The translations under genes and the position numbers were made by a program. Of a stretch of 64,000 bases of DNA, positions 7,996 to 16,002 are shown piece by piece. The DNA is taken from the IMG/VR virus record IMGVR_UViG_3300042378_000447, positions 1-64,000 of that record. One strand, given 5' to 3'. The stretch comes from a virus. The first letter of the stretch is position 1. Every line of letters begins with the position of its first letter. The notes beneath the pieces are model-generated. The model ran no database searches, was not told the DNA's origin, and was given only the letters and a program-made list of their open reading frames with translations.

Positions 7996-8111
7996 AGTAT
8001 TAAAACCTCAACATTTTTATTTTTAATAATTACATATAATTAATTGTTATGCACAATATCAGTAGAAATATCTTATAATTTTTATTGAATATATAGCCCG
8101 ATTAAACTTGA

Positions 8112-8441
8112 TTAAGGACGAAACACCTGAATCAAACTCAGTTCCAGTTTAAATACTTTATCGCTAGATGGTGTCCACTTAAACGTCTCGCAACGGTACA
8201 AAGTGGAATTAAAGTAAAAAGGCTTACCTAAATTATTAGTTAAAAAAGTATCAATCTCTGAATAAGTAAATAAACTATCAATGGTCAAGGTCAAAGTCTG
8301 CGTACCGACCACCTGGTTAAGCTGGTTTCTATTCCCTTTCTCATCCACACCACCCTGGTAGTTTTGAGATAAGAAACTTGCTTCAAAACTTATGGCATTA
8401 TCCCAACTGATTTTAAGAGAACTAGGCGCATTTGGGAACAT
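8112..8441 (-). CDS. Phage minor tail protein (gpM-like)
   Basis: A 109-residue beta-rich protein resembling lambda gpM-type minor tail proteins: N-terminal strands (SLKISWDNAISFEASF), a central LTLTIDSLFTYSEIDTFL (compare 'ysvtlsv...a..l..FL'), KPFYFN, and a final strand pattern KLELSLIQVF. These proteins lie at the tail tip in siphophages. It is transcribed alone, just upstream of the CRISPR island, far from the other tail genes at 54-64 kb. Confidence 0.5.
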   Translation of the reverse strand: MFPNAPSSLKISWDNAISFEASFLSQNYQGGVDEKGNRNQLNQVVGTQTLTLTIDSLFTYSEIDTFLTNNLGKPFYFNSTLYRCETFKWTPSSDKVFKLELSLIQVFRP

Positions 8442-8450
8442 AATGATAAA

Positions 8451-8520
8451 GCTGTCAGCATTACTGACAGCACCCTTAATATATCTGAGCTTGACATTAT
8501 TATTGTAGCGTAAAATCTTT
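8451..8520 (-). promoter_or_regulatory. Leader hairpin of the minor tail gene
   Basis: A perfect 8-bp stem GCTGTCAG/CTGACAGC (8451-8471) sits 9 nt before the ATG of the minus-strand gene at 8441; no clear ribosome site remains. A possible -10 (TACAAT) lies near 8500. Confidence 0.4.
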
Positions 8521-8548
8521 GTTTTAATTGCCTCAATGTCATATATTT

Positions 8549-8574
8549 GGTTTAAATGCTATAATATTTAAACC
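8549..8574 (+). promoter_or_regulatory. Palindromic operator over the -10 box of effector 1
   Basis: GGTTTAAAT (8549-8557) and ATTTAAACC (8566-8574) form a perfect 9-bp inverted repeat around GCTATAAT, whose TATAAT (8560-8565) is the likely -10 box. A dimeric repressor bound here would block transcription of effector 1 and probably of its array. Confidence 0.6.
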
Positions 8575-8649
8575 TAGTCGCGTGGTGATGTTGCGAGCAT
8601 CAAGCCACCACTAGGAGTAGGTCCAACATACCCACGCATCTATTTTACC
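8573..8649 (+). promoter_or_regulatory. Structured 5' leader of effector 1 with alternative stems
   Basis: Stem one: CCTA (8573-8576) plus GTGGTG (8582-8587) pair with CACCAC (8606-8611) plus TAGG. Stem two: GCGTGG (8580-8585) can pair with CCACGC (8632-8637). Both use the same GTGG, so they exclude each other. No Shine-Dalgarno sequence precedes the ATG at 8650, so folding may control translation (inference). Confidence 0.45.
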
Positions 8650-10413
8650 ATGAAAACTTTTGAATTTAAACTTGACCCCACGGTTGCACAGGTACAAACG
8701 ATTAATCAATGGCTAGACAAACTCAAGTGGGTTTGGAATACAGGGCTGTCACTCAAACTAGCAGGAAGACAGAAATATTATAGAGAGAAAGAAATAGGCG
8801 ATCGCATTATTCCTGATGGTGTAGTTTTGCAGTGGAAATGGCGAAAGGTTGTTACTGAAGACAAGAAAGGTAAGTCTACTGAGAAATGGGAGAAAGTCCG
8901 CTTAGTCGGTACAGGTGTCATCAGACCTAAAAGCGGTCATCCTTACTGTGAAATTAGACAACACTTAAATATTGAAAACCCTGATAAATATGGACAATGT
9001 GAATTTTATAGGAGTGACAATATTCCCGACTTTATGGCAGATGTTCCCACTAAATTTAAGGCAGGGGTAATTGATTCTTTAAAGAAATCATGGAAAGCTT
9101 ACGTTACTCCAAAACACCCCGGTAGAAAGCCAAAATTCAAAGGGAGAAATGATAAAATCAAGTCGCTTGTTAATCTCAATGCTGGGGGTTTATCTAAAGA
9201 ACTAAAACCAGAAAAAATACCCGGTTCAAATAATGGTTATGTCCAGTTCCCCAAGCTTGGTAAAATTAAAGTTAAGGGATTATTTGATAGATATGACTGG
9301 CAAGAATGGGGTCCAGCCAGAATAGTTAAAGAACCATCAGGTTACTATCTTCATGTATGCGTTGATATCCCCAATGACCCATTACCAAAATCTGATAAAG
9401 CAGTAGGAATTGATCCGGGTTTACTATCAGTTATCACCACAGATCAGGGGAGAGAAGTTGAGCCGCCTAAGCTATTTAGGAAACAACAAACTAAGCTAAG
9501 ACGGTTACAGCGTAAAGCGTCTAGGCAACAAAAGGGAGGATGTAATCAGAAGAAAACCTATCAAAAAATAGCCTTACACCATGAAAAGATCCGCCGCAGC
9601 CGCAACGCATTTAATCATAAGCTATCTACTAAAGTTGTGCGTGAGTATTCTGGCATTGTCATGGAAGACTTAAAGATACAAAACCTGAACCGTAAGCCCA
9701 AAGCCAAGAAACGTGAGGACGGCAATGGCTATGAACAAAACGGTGCAAAACGTAAAGCTGGGTTAAACAAAAGTTTTGCCGATTCAGCACTGGGTGATTT
9801 AATCAGTAAGATTGAAACAAAGTGTAAAGATACTGATAGAGAGTTTGTAAAAGTTGCAGCACACTACACTACGGTTGACTGTTCAAAATGTGGTGCTAAA
9901 ATAAAGAAAGCATTGAGCCAAAGAACTCACCGCTGTACAGAATGTGGTCACACTGAAGGACGTGATTCTAACGCAGCTAAGAACATCTTGCTCAAAGGCA
10001 AAAAACAATTATCAGCAGTGTACCGCGCTTGGGCGTGGGAACATGGGGAAACCCGAAAGCCTGGCTCTGATTCCAATACGGAATGTCACCAGGAAGGTGT
10101 GAAAGCACCACCGGAGGATGGATATTCCTCCCAATTAAACCCCGAAAGGGGAACTCAGCGCGGAAGGGGGGATGTAAAAACCTCTAAAGCCGTGAAAACA
10201 ACCTCAAAGGTAGACACCGTAAGCAATCTGAACCTTGACAATTTATCCATCACCCGCGCACCTTACCCAGTAAGCATTTCAGCTAATTCAGCGAAAACTC
10301 AAAAGCCTGGAACAAAGAAAAATAAGAGATCCGCGCGATCGGGGGATGAAACCTTTACACAGCTTACGATCTGGGATACGGCAGGTGAAACCGGACTTGG
10401 GGAACTGAGTTAA
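8650..10413 (+). CDS. Compact Cas12/TnpB-like type V-U effector 1
   Basis: A 587-residue RNA-guided nuclease-like protein. Residues 1-240 hold the TnpB-type N-terminal (wedge/REC-like) part. The RuvC domain is intact: D255 in VGIDPG, E339 in IVMED, D439 in GRDSNAAKN, with a zinc ribbon C411/C414...C429/C432. The intact triad argues against inactive Cas12k, and there are no Tn7 genes nearby. Core size (about 450 residues) and the adjacent array suggest type V-U, perhaps V-U2/C2c8; the subtype is uncertain. Residues about 455-587 are low-complexity and are translated from a hairpin-rich DNA segment. The last ten codons and the TAA stop lie inside the first CRISPR repeat. The segment is probably dual-purpose (protein or read-through plus guide RNA). 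Confidence 0.85.
   Translation: MKTFEFKLDPTVAQVQTINQWLDKLKWVWNTGLSLKLAGRQKYYREKEIGDRIIPDGVVLQWKWRKVVTEDKKGKSTEKWEKVRLVGTGVIRPKSGHPYCEIRQHLNIENPDKYGQCEFYRSDNIPDFMADVPTKFKAGVIDSLKKSWKAYVTPKHPGRKPKFKGRNDKIKSLVNLNAGGLSKELKPEKIPGSNNGYVQFPKLGKIKVKGLFDRYDWQEWGPARIVKEPSGYYLHVCVDIPNDPLPKSDKAVGIDPGLLSVITTDQGREVEPPKLFRKQQTKLRRLQRKASRQQKGGCNQKKTYQKIALHHEKIRRSRNAFNHKLSTKVVREYSGIVMEDLKIQNLNRKPKAKKREDGNGYEQNGAKRKAGLNKSFADSALGDLISKIETKCKDTDREFVKVAAHYTTVDCSKCGAKIKKALSQRTHRCTECGHTEGRDSNAAKNILLKGKKQLSAVYRAWAWEHGETRKPGSDSNTECHQEGVKAPPEDGYSSQLNPERGTQRGRGDVKTSKAVKTTSKVDTVSNLNLDNLSITRAPYPVSISANSAKTQKPGTKKNKRSARSGDETFTQLTIWDTAGETGLGELS
10045..10158 (+). ncRNA. Candidate tracrRNA/omega-RNA of locus 1, inside the effector frame
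   Basis: Five consecutive hairpins: GGG-GAAA-CCC (10045-10054), ATTCC/GGAAT (10070-10084), GGTGT-GAAA-GCACC (10096-10109), GGAGGA/TCCTCC (10113-10131) and CCCC-GAAA-GGGG (10140-10151); three have GAAA tetraloops. The last is flanked by CAATTAA (10132-10138) and ACTCAG (10153-10158). Joined, these are complementary to CTGAGTTAATTG of the adjacent CRISPR repeat: an anti-repeat split by a hairpin. This arrangement recalls tracrRNAs of type V systems and omega-RNAs that overlap the 3' end of tnpB. Confidence 0.65.
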
Positions 10414-12382
10414 TTGCAAGACTAATTTTGCCTAGTATCAATCAACTAACTTGATGGGTGAAACCGGACTTGGGGAACTGAGTTAATTGCAAGATTATGT
10501 CCCATTACCTGATTCAGCACTTGATTCGGTGAAACCGGACTTGGGGAACTGAGTTAATTGCAAGCTCTAACCAGAACCCAATTATGGAAAATAGTCAGGT
10601 GAAGGTGAAACCGGACTTGGGGAACTGAGTTAATTGCAAGTGAGCATTTAAGCTTTGTTCAGACCATAGCTTCATTGGTGAAACCGGACTTGGGGAACTG
10701 AGTTAATTGCAAGAGCATCAAAGTAGAGTCCCATTCAAGCCCGCCCCACGGTGAAACCGGACTTGGGGAACTGAGTTAATTGCAAGTTTGTCTCACATGT
10801 TCCAAAGTTGGATTTAGTGCCGGTGGAGGTGAAACCGGACTTGGGGAACTGAGTTAATTGCAAGATCTTCTGAATTTGAGTCTCTTATTCGGAAAAGGTG
10901 AAACCGGACTTGGGGAACTGAGTTAATTGCAAGGCACATTGCACTGATAAAGAGATTAAACGGTCGTTGGTGAAACCGGACTTGGGGAACTGAGTTAATT
11001 GCAAGTTCATTTAGTTCCACCGGCACTAAATCCAATTTTGGTGAAACCGGACTTGGGGAACTGAGTTAATTGCAAGTTACTTTATAAGGCATAATAAAAG
11101 CATGAATGAGGTGAAACCGGACTTGGGGAACTGAGTTAATTGCAAGTTTGGAAGTTTCCAAGGTTCGAGTAAAAATTCTGGGTGAAACCGGACTTGGGGA
11201 ACTGAGTTAATTGCAAGTTATCGCAGGGAAAAAAGGTAGTGGTAAATCTCATTGGTGAAACCGGACTTGGGGAACTGAGTTAATTGCAAGGCTATTAATT
11301 GCTAAAAAAGCACTTGGGCGGGCTTTAGGTGAAACCGGACTTGGGGAACTGAGTTAATTGCAAGGACTTTCAAAAAACTAGGAATAAAGACAAGAATATT
11401 GGGTGAAACCGGACTTGGGGAACTGAGTTAATTGCAAGTAATAGATTGGGGAATAGGAGGTAAGTATGGGCGATCGGTGAAACCGGACTTGGGGAACTGA
11501 GTTAATTGCAAGCGCATATCCCTAGATTAGATTTAGTGCCGGTGGAAATTGGTGAAACCGGACTTGGGGAACTGAGTTAATTGCAAGCCACTTCTGGAAT
11601 ATCTCGCCGCGCCCGTCCTCAGGTGAAACCGGACTTGGGGAACTGAGTTAATTGCAAGACTTGGTTTACTAATCTATGGCTAGAGATATTCTGGTGAAAC
11701 CGGACTTGGGGAACTGAGTTAATTGCAAGAGTCAGGGATTTTGAGGTGGCATAAGCAGCCATACAAGGTGAAACCGGACTTGGGGAACTGAGTTAATTGC
11801 AAGATGTAAGACAGCCTGGCGCTATACTTCTCTATATAGGTGAAACCGGACTTGGGGAACTGAGTTAATTGCAAGTAGGGACAAAAGAATAGAAAATGTC
11901 AGGTTGTCAGGTGAAACCGGACTTGGGGAACTGAGTTAATTGCAAGGACGGCTAAGGAAATTTGGCAACTACTAAAACAAGGTGAAACCGGACTTGGGGA
12001 ACTGAGTTAATTGCAAGAGTGAAATTTACGCCAGTCTGGACAATGGCGAGGTGAAACCGGACTTGGGGAACTGAGTTAATTGCAAGAGAGGATGCTCCGG
12101 GGTATGGTAAAGATTTTTGGAGGTGAAACCGGACTTGGGGAACTGAGTTAATTGCAAGTTTGCTCTTGTGGGGTGCGATCGCGCACCTGGTCATTGGTGA
12201 AACCGGACTTGGGGAACTGAGTTAATTGCAAGTTTGCTCTTGTGGGGTGCGATCGCGCACCTGGTCATTGGTGAAACCGGACTTGGGGAACTGAGTTAAT
12301 TGCAAGGGAATTGTCTCCTGTGGCGTGCCTATCTATTAGGTAATAGGTGAAACCGGACTTGAGGAACTGAGTTAATTGCAAG
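10384..12382 (+). CRISPR. CRISPR array 1: 28 repeats of 37 bp, 27 spacers
   Basis: The repeat begins GGTGAAACCGGACTTGGG and ends AACTGAGTTAATTGCAAG. Copies start at 10384, 10457, 10528, 10604 and so on to 12346; spacers are about 33-41 nt. All copies look identical except the last (12346), which has G to A in CTTGAGG, marking the trailer end, so the array is read on the plus strand away from effector 1. One 37-nt spacer is duplicated (12159-12195 and 12233-12269). Three spacers (10787-10827, 11006-11039, 11513-11550) share GATTTAGTGCCGGTGGA. No cas1/cas2 is present, so new spacers would need host adaptation proteins. Confidence 0.98.
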
Positions 12383-12414
12383 TTGCATATATGTTCCCAG
12401 GCTAGACGATTACA
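12383..12414. other. Spacer-sized junction between two arrays
   Basis: Only 32 nt separate the last repeat of array 1 from the trailer-end repeat of array 2, as if one spacer lay between two different repeats. Confidence 0.8.
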
Positions 12415-13157
12415 GTTTCAACTATCCTCAGTCCCCAGTCTTAGTTGCAAGTCTAAATTCCATAAACCCCCCCGGTTTAAACTGCCTAGTTTCAACTATC
12501 CTCAGTCCCCAGTCCTTCAAAGTCGGTTTGTTTCAACTATCCTCAGTCCCCAGTCCCAGTTGCAAGTATACCATTGTTTTAATTGTTGCCAAATCTCATT
12601 GGCAGAGTTTCAACTATCCTCAGTCCCCAGTCTTAGTTGCAAGGCTTGCGAATCAGTTTCCCCTGCTTTTCGATACTTGTTTCAACTATCCTCAGTCCCC
12701 AGTCTTAGTTGCAAGTTCAGCAAAGGATTCTAGCAGGTTTAGGCGTTCAGTTTCAACTATCCTCAGTCCCCAGTCTTAGTTGCAAGAAGAATTTATAGAT
12801 AGCTTACAACACTTAGCAGTTTCTAGTTTCAACTATCCTCAGTCCCCAGTCTTAGTTGCAAGACAGAGCCACAGGAAGGCTAGAGAAAGTCTTTTTGAAG
12901 TTTCAACTATCCTCAGTCCCCAGTCTTAGTTGCAAGTATGCTACCTTTATGTCATCAATGAATATTTACTTAGGAGGTTTCAACTATCCTCAGTCCCCAG
13001 TCTTAGTTGCAAGATCTTTGATAGAATCTAGGGTTAGGTTGCTAGAGTGTTTCAACTATCCTCAGTCCCCAGTCTTAGTTGCAAGCAAAGAGATTGTGGA
13101 CCCACGACCCGCACCTATGGGTTTCAACTATCCTCAGTCCCCAGTCTTAGTTGCAAG
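12415..13157 (-). CRISPR. CRISPR array 2: 11 repeats of 37 bp, opposite orientation
   Basis: On the minus strand the repeat begins CTTGCAACTAAGACTGGGG and ends GAGGATAGTTGAAAC. Copies (plus-strand starts) are 12415, 12489, 12530, 12607, 12679, 12750, 12826, 12900, 12977, 13049 and 13121. The copy at 12489 has lost its last 11 bp (plus-strand 3' end) along with part of the next spacer (15 nt left); the copy at 12530 carries two substitutions. Decay at the left end puts the leader on the right, next to effector 2, so transcription is minus. In this orientation the core GACT(T)GGGG(A)ACTGAG matches the array 1 repeat, showing common ancestry. Confidence 0.97.
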
Positions 13158-13442
13158 CATTAAAAAATCTCATTTCAGCCGCTTAAATCAGCTTGAATCT
13201 TTAAAAGAAACTGGGCGAAACTCTTGCAATGTCATGGTTCTGGGCTTTTGGCGAATGTCTGGGGTTTTTGCCCTAGCTTTGATATGCCAAAAGAGAGGGT
13301 ATAGTTGCCAGCCATAGTTCCGGCTGGTCTTTGGGGGTTGTCGCCTTCCCCCTTACTTTTTAGGCAAAAGCCTTAGAAGTCATAAGCTAATATTATTAGC
13401 TGCCCGCCCAAACTGCGGTAATTTAATATTAGCCTAATCTTA
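13158..13442 (-). ncRNA. Candidate tracrRNA/leader region of locus 2
   Basis: Non-coding stretch between effector 2 and array 2, dense in hairpins: GCTAATA/TATTAGC (13386-13400), AGGC/GCCT (13362-13373), GGGGG/CCCCC (13333-13352) and CCAGCC/GGCTGG (13308-13327). Next, on the minus strand, CAACTAT (13301-13307) then, after a 2-nt bulge, CCTC (13295-13298) complement GAGGATAGTTG of the array 2 repeat. A further CCCCAG (13259-13264) can pair with CTGGGG of the repeat, in correct antiparallel order. This matches the split anti-repeat of locus 1. Confidence 0.55.
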
Positions 13443-15311
13443 TTACTTTGTCAAGCGTTTTTTCTTAAATCTTTTAGGCTTTTGATAAACTAGCTTAACA
13501 TTATGATATTTGACCTCTCCCAGTTCAAAACCACCATTTTGCTTATGATTTCTAGCAGCGTTAGTATCAGCTTGCTGGGGAATGTCAAATAACTTACAGT
13601 CAGAGTTTTTGCAGACAAATTCATGTTGCGATCGCCGTTCTCCCTTTTGTCCACAACAATGACAAGTTTGAGAACTGTAGTTAGCAGGTGGTTCATGGAA
13701 GTTGCCACCTCTATTTTCTGTTTTCTGTTTGGTTTTAGCTTTTAAATCGCTTAAACATCTTTGTCGCATAATCCAGTTTAAACCGCGTTTAGCCGATGCA
13801 CCATTGTGAGCATATCCCACCCCTTCTGGTAATGCTTTTGGCTCTACTTGTTTTAGTAGATTATTAATCTGCGTGTCTTCCCAGGCAATATGTTCATAAG
13901 TACGAGATAATCTTGTGGATAGCTTATGATTAAAAGCATTAGAGGAATTAGCCCCACGTTCGTGTAGACGGCTTATTTTTTCCTGTAACTTAGTTTCATT
14001 CTTTGTCTTGATTCTAGGGGTCTTGTTGCCCAAACTTTTCCACTTTTTATCGTTAATTAATTCAGCGTTGTCTAAGCGTGATTGTAATTCCTCAATATGA
14101 ATTGAAACCCGCTCTCTAGTAAGGTTAGGAAGGAATAAAGCACCATGATCTGTAGACACAACAGCCTGTACTCCGGGGTCAATACCCACACTTAAATCTT
14201 TGCCTTTAACTATTGATGATTCCTTGATTTGTTGTTCAAGAAATTTGATTTTTGATTTGATATCTTCGTACTCTTGACTATCTTCTCCAAACTCTTTTTT
14301 AACCTTGGGTAATTTCTTTACCAGCGCGATTTTCTCTTCATGTAATGGATGAGCAATGACAATATTAATGTAGTACCCTGATGGATTTTGGGTTAACATA
14401 TATGTGCGTGGTAAAACTTGAGACAAGTTCAATCTTTTTACCCAATTCTTATCAATAATGGTAATAGGACTAAACCCAGTGACAGTAACTATGTTTTTAT
14501 TAACGTCAATCCTATTAGGCGCACACTGATTGTTAGATAAAGTTGTAATCTTGTCACTGTCTTTTTTGAATTTAGGCTTTCTACTGTTCATCCTTTTAGG
14601 GTCTAGAAATGCCGACCATGATTCTTTAAAAAATGCCAGTAGTCCGCCTATATAGTGAGAGGAAACTTGTAAGTCTGGTAAATTTTGGAATGCCCTTAAA
14701 GTGTTCAGTCCATTCACGTTATCAAGTTTCTCCAAAGTAGTCAGTTCCCTACCTTCAAACTTTCCACCAGGGAATGTACGGTACTTATGGGGGACTATTT
14801 CTATTCGTTGCCAAAGTTTATCACCCTTAACTAATTTGTATCCTTTAACGTGAATAATACCTTTCTTGGTATTAATTGGGATGTTGATATTTTCGTCTCT
14901 CTTCCAGTAGTTCCCACCTGTGGCTATCTGACAGGATAAACCTTCATAACCGCTATTCCCCAGCCGTAAAGGAACGGGAATAATCCCATCTAAACTAAAT
15001 GAACTCCATCTGGCAAATATGTCAAATTTAGCCACTAATTCCTGTTCTTTTTTAGTCAGTCTAGGCTTATCCTTAGTCCTGTAATAATCCTTTACTAATT
15101 GCTGCTGTTCAGGTTTAAGCTTGTCTAATTTTTCAGTAGCTTTATCCAAGTCAGCACTGAGTTTAGCTGCCCAAGCATACCACGTCACGCAATGGTTATG
15201 TAGTTGATTAGAAAGTGTTAAGTTCCACAACCATGTTAGTTCTTCCAAATAGCGATCGCACAGTTGCACCTGATCAGTGGTAAGTTTGATTTTGATTTTG
15301 ATTGTTTTCAT
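13443..15311 (-). CDS. Compact Cas12/TnpB-like type V-U effector 2
   Basis: A 622-residue relative of effector 1. RuvC residues are intact: D378 in VGIDPG, E478 in IAWED, D582 in ADTNAARN, with zinc ribbon cysteines C550, C553, C567 and C572. Shared signatures include SNAFNHKLSTRLSRTYEHI (compare RNAFNHKLSTKVVREYSGI in effector 1) and the TnpB-like start MKTIKIKIKLTTDQV. It has an extra 130-residue N-terminal insertion and a basic C-terminal tail (KPKRFKKKRLTK). Unlike effector 1 it ends about 40 residues after the last RuvC aspartate, and its guide-RNA region is separate from the coding sequence. Predicted to be an active RNA-guided nuclease using array 2. Type V-U, subtype uncertain. Confidence 0.85.
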   Translation of the reverse strand: MKTIKIKIKLTTDQVQLCDRYLEELTWLWNLTLSNQLHNHCVTWYAWAAKLSADLDKATEKLDKLKPEQQQLVKDYYRTKDKPRLTKKEQELVAKFDIFARWSSFSLDGIIPVPLRLGNSGYEGLSCQIATGGNYWKRDENINIPINTKKGIIHVKGYKLVKGDKLWQRIEIVPHKYRTFPGGKFEGRELTTLEKLDNVNGLNTLRAFQNLPDLQVSSHYIGGLLAFFKESWSAFLDPKRMNSRKPKFKKDSDKITTLSNNQCAPNRIDVNKNIVTVTGFSPITIIDKNWVKRLNLSQVLPRTYMLTQNPSGYYINIVIAHPLHEEKIALVKKLPKVKKEFGEDSQEYEDIKSKIKFLEQQIKESSIVKGKDLSVGIDPGVQAVVSTDHGALFLPNLTRERVSIHIEELQSRLDNAELINDKKWKSLGNKTPRIKTKNETKLQEKISRLHERGANSSNAFNHKLSTRLSRTYEHIAWEDTQINNLLKQVEPKALPEGVGYAHNGASAKRGLNWIMRQRCLSDLKAKTKQKTENRGGNFHEPPANYSSQTCHCCGQKGERRSQHEFVCKNSDCKLFDIPQQADTNAARNHKQNGGFELGEVKYHNVKLVYQKPKRFKKKRLTK

Positions 15312-15412
15312 GTTAATATATTGGGGTCGTTATCGAAACTAGCGACTAAGTACCTGGTAATAGAAACGTGGTTACTCTGAATAATCACGTTTTTGGGTAC
15401 TTATTAATGATA
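15312..15412 (-). promoter_or_regulatory. Promoter and double-stem leader of effector 2
   Basis: On the minus strand TATCAT (15407-15412) is followed by an outer stem AAGTACC/GGTACTT (15396-15402 with 15348-15354) enclosing AAACGTG/CACGTTT (15386-15392 with 15364-15370). The layout is the same as the leaders of effector 1 and of the KilA-N/Rha genes. Confidence 0.5.
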
Positions 15413-15496
15413 GCATAAGTAGATAAATATTGAGTAATTTATTAATAATTTAATCCATACAAGCAAGCAAGCGAAACAAATATTTTCTAAAACCAC

Positions 15497-15559
15497 TTGA
15501 CAGTAAACAAAAAATAAGATAGACTATATGTATAAATCAGAAAACAAGGAGACAAAACA
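15497..15559 (+). promoter_or_regulatory. Promoter, family A variant
   Basis: TTGACA at 15497-15502, then AGATAGACTATATG and a leader with AAGGAGACA before the ATG at 15560. Spacing to TATATG is 22 nt, 4 nt more than in the other copies, so strength may differ. Confidence 0.55.
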
Positions 15560-15763
15560 ATGAAGCTTAGACAATTTAAAGACGTACCAGTCTGCGGGTA
15601 TTTTTCCTTAACGGACGATAACCAGGTGTACGTCAAGATGTCCGCAGGGAAAATTAGAGCCTTCGGCGGAAACGCGGATATTCGCTTTGGACGGAGAACC
15701 GCTGAAGTTCAATATTATGGTCAGGACATGAATGATGTCTTGGCTGTTTCAACAGTGTTATAG
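15560..15763 (+). CDS. Hypothetical protein, 67 aa
   Basis: A small, mostly beta-strand protein (VCGYFSLTDDNQVYVKM, then VQYYGQDMNDVLAV). Family unknown. It has a good ribosome site (AAGGAGACA), its own promoter and a terminator, in the gap between the type V-U and type IV-B modules. Confidence 0.6.
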   Translation: MKLRQFKDVPVCGYFSLTDDNQVYVKMSAGKIRAFGGNADIRFGRRTAEVQYYGQDMNDVLAVSTVL

Positions 15764-15787
15764 TTGCATTGTAGGTTTCAACCTGAT

Positions 15788-15820
15788 ACCCACTAACACG
15801 CTTTAGTGGGTATTTTTTTA
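15788..15820. terminator. Terminator hairpin, TACCCACTAA family
   Basis: ACCCACTAA/TTTAGTGGGT stem followed by seven Ts. The same hairpin recurs at 20210, 21941, 23744 and 26052 and, diverged, at 51309. Confidence 0.85.
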
Positions 15821-16002
15821 TTTATTCAATAAGTACGCTTTAAAATTGCTTTATAAATTCTGAACCAAAGTCTATTAGCTTCTTGTCATTTTTAAGCGCG
15901 GCGGGCATAACCTGGTCCAATGAGTGATTTATCTGTTCTCTAAAAATATTTACTTTTAAATCAGGAATAACAGATATCTGTTGTATTAGTTCTTTTCTTA
16001 AA
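15804..16002 (+). repeat. Left copy of a ~200-bp direct repeat flanking the type IV-B operon
   Basis: This stretch is about 90% identical by eye to 20227-20432; both begin at a TTAGTGGGTATTTTT terminator and end at TTCTTTTCTTAAA. The minus strand of both resembles 49352-49440 in the replication-protein gene, so the repeats are remnants of that gene. Confidence 0.8.

Noticed and set aside
10814-12194. Open frames on the minus strand with repeated LAINSVPQVRFH units
   Set aside because: They are read-through of CRISPR array 1; the repeated unit is the translated repeat and intervening residues are spacers.
12383-13317. Open frames with repeated FNYPQSPVLVA or FQLSSVPSLSCK units
   Set aside because: They translate CRISPR array 2 repeats in different frames, not a real repeat protein.
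8650-15311. Type V-K (Cas12k) transposon-associated CRISPR
   Set aside because: Both effectors keep the full RuvC D-E-D set and no tnsB, tnsC or tniQ genes are near.
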